NCBI GenBank assembly: GCA_029237695.1 | Contig: CM055272.1 | Coordinates: forward strand, 38,220,901-38,284,900 | DNA length: 64,000 bases | Origin: Conchocele bisecta | Lineage: Eukaryota > Mollusca > Bivalvia > Lucinida > Thyasiridae | Reading direction: 5' to 3' | Shown: piece by piece, positions 55,730-64,000 of the stretch | How the letters are laid out: each line of letters opens with the position of its first letter | Position numbering within the stretch: the stretch's first letter is position 1 | The notes under the pieces: generated by a model | The model's input: only the letters and a program-made list of their open reading frames with translations | Told to the model about the DNA's origin: nothing | Database searches by the model: none | Translations under genes and position numbers: made by a program

Positions 55730-56460
55730 CACGCAATTCTATATAGGGTACAGCGTTTGTGTATTCCTAAAACCTTTCGATCTCCCGATCTGAAACTATA
55801 GATAACTTTAACATGTCTTCTACACACATTGAAGATGTGTACCTTGGTGTTTTTGTGCCTAAAACATATTTTTGAACGAAAATATAGACTTTTTAATCAT
55901 TTAGTTATACAGTTTTGTATGCAATTATATATATAGGCATGATAACTTTCCTCTTGTATGCGGATTGCAGACTTTGTTTCATGATGTGAACATGGTGAAA
56001 TTTCAAAGTGTTTCACATTTTGTCTGATCTGCTAAAATATTATACATTTGCAAGGGTTAAAGGGCAGCCTTTTTTCAGATGATTTAAGACTTTTCTGCTG
56101 CAGCTGGCTCTCATATCTGTATATATGGTACATAGTGTATGTACAATACACCTCTAAAATCATTCAGTCAATCAATCTCAAACTTTACACACGTCTTCTA
56201 CACTTGTTGATGATGTGCACCTTAAGTTAGTGTTTTTATGCTGAATAAATACTTTTTAACAACATTATCGCCTCTTTTTAACATGGCCATTTGTCAACAT
56301 TTTTGTATGCGATTCTATATAGGGTACAGAGTTTGTGTAACACTACATTTCTAAAACAGTTCAGTCAATCGATCTTCTACATATATTGTACATGTGCACC
56401 TGGGTGTTTATGCCGAAGGTTTGTTGATTACTTGGACGTATATTGTGACATTCGGCACCC
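55730..56460. repeat. Diverged tandem repeat, shared with 58600-58990
   Basis: Repeated CTATATAGGGTACAGAGTTT, CAGTCAATCGATCTGAAACT and CTTCTACACATATTGAAGAT, then GGTGTTTTTATGCCGAA. The same series resumes at 58600-58990; the block between carries the last exon of the membrane-protein gene. Confidence 0.7.
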
Positions 56461-56794
56461 TTGTTTGTAATGTTTACCTTATACATTTCCGGTAGCATGT
56501 CAAATTCTAGTCGAGTATCGTTATTAACACTTCAGAACGATGCCAATAGTTCGGAGCGCATGCATGGGATATCTTTGTTTTCCTCAATTATTGGACAAAA
56601 CATTATATGCATTTTTGCCATATTACAATTTACTGATGTTTTATTCAAGGATAATAATCCTCATAAGCTCTGTGAGCTTGTTTTCTAATCCTTATTCACA
56701 GTTAATATATATGTACTTTCATGTATACATGTATAGTATTTGCAATATATTTTGTGTAAACTAAACACCATTAAATACAAATAAATTGTTTCTC

Positions 56795-56925
56795 TTCATA
56801 AAGACGATTTGACAGCACATAAGAACCATCTCCATGGGAGATGATGTTCATATGCTGCCAAACAGGTTTTTGTGTTACAAAAAAATAATATAAAAACAAA
56901 TCAAGAAAAAACAGCAGACGAAAAG
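56795..56925. mobile_element. GTCTGCTGTT-family hairpin element in the 3' region of the membrane-protein gene
   Basis: Inner hairpin CCATCTCCATGGGAGATG and outer AACAGCAGACGA. It ends within a few bases of the stop codon at 56928-56930, so it would form the start of that gene's 3' UTR. Confidence 0.7.
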
Positions 56926-56927
56926 TG

Positions 56928-57244
56928 CTAATAAATAGAGTGCCACTTGCGTTGTAATCGCCGTTTGACTGAAGACACAATCTCACAAAGCCCCTTATAT
57001 AACACAACGCTGTCTAGCAGAAATAGTCCTCCAAACACCGTCACCAACAGAGCTACGCCGATGTAGCCGACGCTCACTGCGCTAGGCCGGCTGTCTTCTG
57101 CGCTCGCCAATTTGCGCTGAGCAGACGACGTGCTCTTGGTGTCGATCGTGAGTTCTTGCACGAGTTCCTCGACTTTCTGGTCCGTCGTTTTCGGCTCCGG
57201 TACCGTCGGTTTCGCCGTGGATGTGCAGAGACAAATATCGTCAT
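56928..57244 (-). CDS. Last exon of a Cys-rich membrane protein (stalk, transmembrane segment, tail)
   Basis: Minus-strand terminal exon. Acceptor CCCTTTTCAG ends at 57245; the stop codon is at 56928-56930. It receives one base from the previous exon, giving a first Asp codon, then about 104 codons: DDICLCTSTAKPTVPEPKTT, an acidic stalk (KVEELVQELTIDTKSTSS), AEDSRPSAVSVGY, a hydrophobic helix (IGVALLVTVFGGLFLLDSVV) and a short basic tail ending KRRLQRKWHSIY. A Ser/Asp-rich segment with RPSA just before a single helix is a form I associate with molluscan surface proteins, but no database check was possible. The joined phases with 59880-60036 and 63402-63640 are exact, which strongly supports a real gene. 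Confidence 0.75.
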
Positions 57245-59879
57245 CTGAAAAGGGAGGCATTTGGTTGATTTCCAAATATTTGATCTTTCAGTGCCATAGA
57301 ACAAGTACAATTTGTGTTGTACTGCACTGATTAGCACATGTACTGTGCTGATTTGATCGATCATAATGGACATGTGATATGTAAAGTTGGCAGCATGATT
57401 AGAAAAGCTTCTTTGCATACTCGCAGCTATGCAACTACCCCGTATAATTGTTTTGTATGTACATGAGGATAATGGCGGACTACATGGAGGTCTCCAGGTA
57501 TGTGCTTATATCATGTATATATTCAGTTATTATGGAAGCAGTAGCAGGCACGTCGACAGACATTTCTTTATGAACATATCATTAAAAACTATTAAAATCT
57601 GCAAAATTCAAACAAAAATATTAAATTGAAACATGCCGAATGTGACATAAAAGTTATCTTATATAACACTTATAGTGATGCAAACTGGGTACATTTATTC
57701 AGTCCGGAAATTGGCTCGTTACCTCCTAGGCCTGCCGCTTTATTGGGAGTGGTGTACTCCAATTATGCTGAACATACCGGGGATGGTTGATGAGCGATGT
57801 ACTATTCCAGCTCTACAGAAACCATATATTGCGTTAATCATTATATATATTATAAATAAGAAATGGCCCGTATTACACCCCCAATGAGAAGGCATGTGTA
57901 TGTACATGATGTATAATGTATAACTTCGAGAATATCATTGGTTCAGTAGGTCTGATACCATTGTCAGGTAGGTACAATAACCAGATAATTACTCAAAGCC
58001 AAACCAAGTTGCCCGTGGGTGAAACGTATAATATTATGTTCTAAGTAACAGAACTTGCAACGTAAATTCTTATGAGGAGGCAACCGTTGCAAATACACGT
58101 GACGGGAATGACTAACATTGCATCCACAGTCCAGGGGTCCGTTTCACTAAACTTCGTACGACTAAACTGTTCGTAAGTGCAAATTTAGGATCGTCTGGAA
58201 ATTTCAATTGATGGATTTGCATTTATAGAGCATAGGCTGCAGCATATGCTCTATAAATGCAAATCCAATAATTGTTTACAAGAAAATTTTGCACTCAATA
58301 ACACAGTTTACCACCCCCCCCCCCCACCGAACATTCTCTTTTCGCCCATCTCCCATATCCAAGAAAATAGTGTGAAAGCATTTTGAAAAGTAGGCGGTAT
58401 GAAGTGTATGAGATTTAAATGGTTAGTGGTAGGTTTTGTTGGTCCCGTTCGGCATACTCTTTACATCCACAGCGACATGTTGTCGAACTGTTTATTTCTA
58501 TTGGTAAAGTGTTAATAGTTTATTATGTTTTATGTTTTAAGACATTTTTAAAAATACAACTGTACGTATTATGTTTTACCACGGGCGGCTGACAGAACAA
58601 CTGCAATGTCTGTGTACACTACTCCTCTACAACCTTTCAGTTAATCGATCTGAAACTATACACATGCCTTCTACACATATTGAAGATATGCAACTTGGTA
58701 TTTTCATGCAGAAAATAAATGTTTTATTAACAATAATGTCGCATTTTTTACTCTTTTATTTATACATATTTGAATTCTACGTATATAGGGTACAGAGTTT
58801 GTGTACACTACAGCTCTAAAATAGTTCAGTCAACTGATCTGAGACTATACGCATGCCTTATACACATATTTAAAATTTGCACTTTGGTGTTTTTATGCCG
58901 AACAAATATTTTATAACAAAAATACATATGCATCGCTTTTTAACTCAGCCATTTTTGTATACATTTTTATTTGTCTATGGGTGGTGCTTTGTTTCACATA
59001 CATGTACATACAATGTCTGAACGCCCAAGGTCAAGGTCATTGATGATTTGTGTTAACCTTCTTCTTATTAGCTTATTGGTAGTGATGCCCTTGTTTTTAT
59101 AAAAACATGTGAAAAAAAACATGACGTAGTATGTATTCATCGTGTACGGACGGGCGGGCGGCAGTCGAGCGGGCAGGCACAGCTTTTCAACACAATACTT
59201 AGAATAAGTATAACCAAATCCAGTGTACATGTACGTGTTTATCACGACTATACGAAGAATGCTATTTATATTCAAAATGTTCTTGGCGGCCATTTTTTAT
59301 TTAAACGTAAACAAAATTACTCAAGTTCTGCTTGACACATATCTGAACCAAAGTTGGTGTATGTTTATCATGGTAAACATTTTATTTTAAAACATTTCAG
59401 ATTGCAATGTGTAAAGTTATACTTGCCACATTTTAACCACATTCGGAATACATGTTTATCATGGCGAGAGAAACAACTCGATTGATTTTCAAAATCTTCT
59501 GTTGAGTTGTCCCCCTTAATGTTAATTTTACATAAGCCTTCACTGTTCTTTCTCTTGCGATAACTCGAGTTTTACTTAACTGATCTCATTTAAAATCGGT
59601 ATGTATGCATAAGTATCATTGCAACTCGAAGAACTGTATTAATCGTCTATATTTTCAAGTTTTATCTCGCCTTGTTTACTGGCTATGCCTCGACGGGCAT
59701 ATATTGTGACCTCATCACTTTTGATCTATGAATATCGACGGCCATTCTAGAGGCCATCTTTGGTTTATTTCATTTCTCAAGGACATAACTGATTCAAAAA
59801 TGGCGTCAAACATTACATCATGTCGGAAAACAGTTTAAAACCACGTGATCCCATAACCTGATTTTGTCTTGAAACTTAC
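57245..59879. other. Intron of the membrane-protein gene; repeats
   Basis: Contains unassigned DNA at 57245-58130, a truncated TTTCACTAAAC MITE (58135-58305) with a CATAGGCTGCAGCATATG centre, a C-run at 58311-58326, the tandem repeat at 58600-58990, and a CATGTTTATCATGGCGA-type repeat at 59150-59720. Confidence 0.6.
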
Positions 59880-60036
59880 CCGTCGGTTCGCCTCCATACG
59901 CAATGGACGTACACACGCTGTCTGTGACACTATCGACGTTGTTGACGTCATCGTACGTTGCTGTGTCTATCACGCCTTCGATACAGATACGGGTGTAGAA
60001 TAATGCATCTACAGACGCCGCGTCCACTCGGTTCCC
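59880..60036 (-). CDS. Internal exon of the Cys-rich membrane protein
   Basis: 157 bp on the minus strand between acceptor TTATATCCAG and donor ACG|GGTAAGT-like (GT at 59879-59878). It starts in phase 0 and ends after one base of a codon. It encodes GNRVDAASVDALFYTRICIE, then GVIDTATYDDVNNVDSVTDS and VCTSIAYGGEPT. Two cysteines are spaced as in half of an extracellular disulfide domain; no named domain is assigned. The MITE-derived satellite begins only 22 bp upstream of its acceptor. Confidence 0.7.
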
Positions 60037-60057
60037 CTGGATATAAAACCATATTAT

Positions 60058-63000
60058 ACAGTGGAACCACTCATAACCGGACACCTGGGAGGTCACATTC
60101 CAGCGGCGCCTCTCATAACCGGAAACCCTGGGAGGTCACATTACCGTGGCAGCTATCATAACCGAACACCATGGGAGGTCACATTATAGCGGCACGTTTT
60201 ATAACCGGACACCCTGGGAGGTCACATTACAGCATCGCCTCTCATAATCGGACACACTGGGCGGTTGTCACATTACAGCGGCACCTCTCATAACCGGACA
60301 CCCTGGGAGGTCGCATTACAGCCGCACCTCTCATAACCGGACACCCTGGGAGGTGGTCACATTACAGCGGCAACTCTCATAACCGGACAACCAGGGAGGT
60401 CTCATTACTGCCGCACCTCTCATAACCGCACACCCTGGGAGGAGGTCACATTACAGCGGCACCTCTCATAACCGGACACACTGGGAGGTGGTCACATTAC
60501 AGCGGCACCTCTCATAACCGGACACCCTGGGAGGTCACATTACAGCGGCACCTCTCATAACCGGACACACTGGGAGGTGGTCACCATTAACAGCGGCACC
60601 TCTCATAAACCGGACACACTGGGAGGTGGTCACATTGACCAGCCCCCTGCACCTTCTCATAACTGGAACAACCCAAGAGATAGGTCACAATACCCAGCGG
60701 CACCTCTCATAACCGACCCATGGGAGGTCACATTACAGCGGCACCACTCTCAACAAACCGGACACAACTGGAGGTGGTTCACATTATCAAGCCAGGCAAC
60801 CCTCTCAAACTTGGACACCCAGGGAGAGTCACATTACCGCGGCACCTCTCAAAACCGGACCCATGGGAGGTCACATTACAGCGGCACCTCTCATAACCGA
60901 ACACACTGGGAGGAGATCCAATGACAGCGGCACCTCTCATAACCGGACACCCTGGGAGGTCACATTACAGCGGCACCCCTCATAACCGGACACCATGGGA
61001 GGTCACATTACAGCGCACCTATCATAACCGACCCATTGGCAGGTCACATACAGCGGCGCCTCTCATAAACCGGCCCCAGGGAGGTCACATTACAGCGGAG
61101 CCTTCTCATAAACCGGACCCATGATGTTAAATTACAGCGGCGCCTCTCATAACCGGACACACTGGGAGGTGGTCCCATTACAGCGGCACCTCTCATAACC
61201 GGACACCCTGGGAGGTCACATTACAGCGGCACCTATCATAACCGAACACACTAGGAGGTGGTCACATTACAGCGGCACCTCTCATAACCGGACACCGGAC
61301 ACCCTGGGAGGTTACATTACAGGACCTCTCATCCTGTGGCATGGCACTCTCATCCCTGGGAGGTCACATTACAGCCACACCTCTCATAACCGGACACCCT
61401 GGGAGGTGGTCACATTACAGCGGCACCTCTCATAACCGGACAACCTGGGAGGTCGCATTACTGCCGCACCTCTCATAACCGCACACCCTGGTAGGTGGTC
61501 ACATTACAGCGGTACCTCTCATAACCGGACACCCAGAGAGGTCACATTACAGCTGCACCTCTCATAACCGGACACACTGGGAGGTGGTCACATTACAGCG
61601 GCACCTCTCATAACCGGACACCCAGAGAGGTCACATTACAGCGGCACCTCTCATAACCGGACACACTGGTGGGAGGTGGTCACATTACAGCTTGCACCTC
61701 TCATAACCGGACACACAGAGGAGTCACAGGGGAGGTTCACATACAGAGTCACATACAGCGGCACCTCTCCATACGAACACACTGAGGTTTGTCACATAAC
61801 CGGACACCTGCACCTCTCATCCAACCATAGAGGTCACATTAACAGCGGCACTTATCATAACCGACACCCAGAGAGGTACATTACTCGGCACCTCTCATAA
61901 CGGACACCCATAGAGGTAATTACAGCGGCACCTCTCATTAATTCCGGGGACACCCATAGGGTCACATTTCAGCTGCATCTCTCTAACGGACACCAGAGAG
62001 ATCACATTTACAGCCGGCAACTCTTATAAATCGGTTACCCAGAGGAGGTCACATTTACAGCGGCACCTCTCATAACCGGGAACCATGGGGTCACATTACA
62101 GACGGCACCTCTCATAACCGAAACACACTGGGAGGTGGTCCCATGACAGCGGGATCTCATAACGGGACACCTGGAGGTCACATTTACAGCGGACCTCCTT
62201 CATAACCGGGACACCCCTAGGAGGTCAATTACAGCGGCACCTCTCATAACCGGACACCCTAGGGGGTCACATACAAGCGGCACCTCTCTTAACGGACCTT
62301 GGGAGGTCCACATTACAGCGGGCACCTCTCATCCGGACCCAAATGGGAGGGCACTTACAGCGGCACCTCTCATAACCGGGACCAGGGAGGTCACATTTCA
62401 GCGGCACCTCTCATAACCGAACAACACTGGGAGGGTGGTCCCTGACAGCGGCACCTCTCAAAAAACCAAACCCTGGGAGGTCACATTACAGCGGCACCTC
62501 TCATAACCGGACACCCTAGGAGGTCACATTACAGCGGCACCTCTCATAACCGGACACCCTAGGGGGTCACATTACAGCGGCACCTCTCATAACCGGACCC
62601 ATGGGAGGTCACATTACTCGGCACCCTCTCATAACCGGACCCATGGATTCCATTACAGCGGCACCTCTCATAACCGGACCCAATGGGAGGTCCATTTACA
62701 AAACGGACCTCTCATAACCGGACCCATGGGAGGTCACATTACAGCGGCGCCTCTCATAACCGCACCCATGGGAGGTCACATTACAGCGGCGCCTCTCATA
62801 ACCGGACCCATGGGAGGTCACATTACAGCGGCACCTCTCATAACCGGACCCATGGGAGGTCAAATTACAGCGGCGCCTTTCATAACCGGACACACTGGGA
62901 GGTGGTCCCATTACAGCGGCACCTCTCATAACCGGACACCCTGGTAGGTCACATTACAGCGACACCTCTCATAACCGGACACCCTGGGAGCTCACATTAC

Positions 63001-63193
63001 AGCGGCACCTATCATAACCGAACACACTGGGAGGTGGTCACATTACAGCGGCACCTCTCATAACCGGACACCGGACACCCTGGGAGGTCACATTACAGTG
63101 GCACCTCTCATCCCTGGGAGGTCACATTACAGCGGCACCTCTCATAACCGGACACCCAGTGTGGGTCTCCGGTTAAGAGAGGTTCCGGTGTAA
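60058..63193. repeat. 3.1-kb minisatellite (about 43-bp unit) derived from a TA-flanked MITE
   Basis: Roughly 70 units of CCTCTCATAACCGGACACCC plus TGGGAGGTCACATTACAGCGGCA, with 46-48 bp variants that have an extra GGTG. The left border is TACAGTGGAACC and the right border is GAGAGGTTCCGGTGTA, the inverted ends of the MITE family at 38679-38751. Units between about 60600 and 62700 are riddled with one-base indels, suggesting unpolished long-read sequence. It lies wholly inside an intron of the membrane-protein gene. Confidence 0.9.
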
Positions 63194-63401
63194 TTCAGAT
63201 ATATGGGCATGCGAACAGCTGTCTATACATGTGTTTTGCAATTAGGAACACAAGCTAATATTTATAAAACATTACAGGGAAATTCACCAGAATTCACCAC
63301 ATTGAGGTTTTCTATGTGTGCAGATTAGACAGATTCCCACAGTAAGCCTACCGTCAGTGGTAGAATGGCAAACATAGTCAGCATTTACATTTTCGTATCA
63401 C

Positions 63402-63640
63402 CTGCATATAAAACACTGATGGATTCGTATTGGAAATGGTCAATGCGTCTGCGGCGCTGACGTAGTGCAGGTTACAAGCGTCTGTTGACGTCAGAAACGT
63501 GATTCCCCAACATTCAACGTCTCCAATGACGTCATTGCGGCACTTCAGAGCACACTTGGCGCGATTGGTCGAGGTAACAGTCACGTGACTGGTCTCGGCC
63601 GACGCCTCTTCGTCGACGTGTGGTTCATACCAGCAATCGC
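63402..63640 (-). CDS. Internal exon of the Cys-rich membrane protein (apple/PAN-like)
   Basis: 239 bp on the minus strand, from acceptor TACGTCGTATAG (AG at 63642-63641) to donor CAG|GTGATA. Two bases complete a split codon, then 79 codons to a phase-0 end. It encodes DCWYEPHVDEEASAETSH, TSTNRAKCALKCRNDVIG, ECWGITFL, ACNLHYVSAADAL and NPSVFYMQ. The spaced cysteines, KCALKC and the CWGITF plus CNLH pattern resemble an apple/PAN-type module of secreted or surface proteins. Upstream exons lie beyond the window or were not recognised; the gene is partial at its 5' end. Confidence 0.75.
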
Positions 63641-63662
63641 CTATACGACGTATAATTATGTT

Positions 63663-63725
63663 GTACACAGGAACCTATCTAAACCGGACACCTCATGGTG
63701 TCCGGTTTAGAGATGTTCCATTGTA
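63663..63725. mobile_element. Small palindromic TA-flanked MITE
   Basis: GGAACCTATCTAAACCGGAC to GTCCGGTTTAGAGATGTTCC around CACCTCATGGTG. It lies 23 bp upstream (on -) of the apple-like exon's acceptor, in the preceding intron. Confidence 0.85.
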
Positions 63726-63819
63726 CGTTTATGTATACTAACATTTGTCATACACCATCGCCTGCGCTAATCTTGCCAATATCTATCAATTGTTTCCCTG
63801 CAAAATACTTGAATGCTGC

Positions 63820-63900
63820 GCTTGAAATAGTGCGATTGGCTGAGCCTGAGCTGTACTACGTGTCATGCTCAGCCAATCGAAATGCTTGACTGCGCGTTGA
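63820..63900. repeat. Inverted repeat related to 28715-28790
   Basis: CGATTGGCTGAGCCTGAG and GCTCAGCCAATCG form arms around GTACTACGTG. Sequence near 28720 has the matching GCTCAGGCTCAGCCAATC. Confidence 0.6.
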
Positions 63901-63930
63901 GACTTCCAGCAGATGCTGATAAACGTTGAC

Positions 63931-64000
63931 ATTAGTAGCCGATTTCAGCAAAATTGCAAAGTATATTTATCTAGTAAAGTTCACTTTGAGGGAGTACTCA
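63931..64000. mobile_element. Foldback MITE, family A, cut by the window end
   Basis: Reads AGTAGCCGATTTCAGCAAAA, then AAAGTTCACTTTGAGGGAG; matches the left arm of 656-955. Confidence 0.75.

Noticed and set aside
62683..62947. Repetitive frames with His-Asn-Arg-Thr and Gly-Arg-Ser-His motifs
   Set aside because: Translations of the 43-bp minisatellite in several frames; not genes.

Overview
The window looks like animal nuclear DNA, most likely from a bivalve mollusc. It is AT-rich, gene-poor, full of short palindromic DNA elements and minisatellites, and broken by two 500-N scaffold gaps (17767-18266, 35374-35873). The few recognisable coding regions are eukaryotic: a Toll-like receptor with leucine-rich repeats, a membrane segment and a TIR domain; spliced exons of a Cys-rich single-pass membrane protein; and remnants of Penelope-like, LINE and Tc1-like elements. 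The bivalve assignment is inferred from the repeat types and the receptor form. No bacterial-style operon is present.

Layout. 1-1664: tandem hairpin repeat split by a 300-bp foldback MITE. 2560-4300: GC-rich low-complexity DNA. 4391-7940: eroded two-gene mobile or virus-like element, with an unrecognised protein on + converging on a family-B DNA polymerase remnant on -. 9602-12590: a near-perfect 58-bp-arm hairpin, the intact Toll-like receptor gene, a 41-G run, and a tandem array of degraded copies of the receptor's own last coding segment. 13085-14962 and 22973-24256: two copies of a large foldback element. 16070-17130: Penelope-like remnant interrupted by a TA-flanked MITE. 18267-38900: almost wholly non-coding, with TTAA-flanked elements, a SINE-like family and an array that flips orientation. 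38980-46560: several short minus-strand blocks with splice signals, some in 373-bp tandem units, probably exons or exon relics. 47666-49081: dead Tc1-like transposon. 50160-50900: dead LINE endonuclease domain. 54140-55720: tandem repeats carrying an AAGATGGCCGCC motif. 56928-63640 (minus): three exons whose phases join perfectly, ending in a transmembrane segment; the intron between the first two holds a 3.1-kb minisatellite made from MITE ends.

The two best-supported host genes both encode membrane proteins: the receptor has the domains of an innate-immune sensor, and the second is an apple/PAN-like surface protein of unknown role. They lie about 45 kb apart with no evidence of joint regulation. 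The most unusual features are the receptor-derived C-terminal array and the convergent polymerase element.
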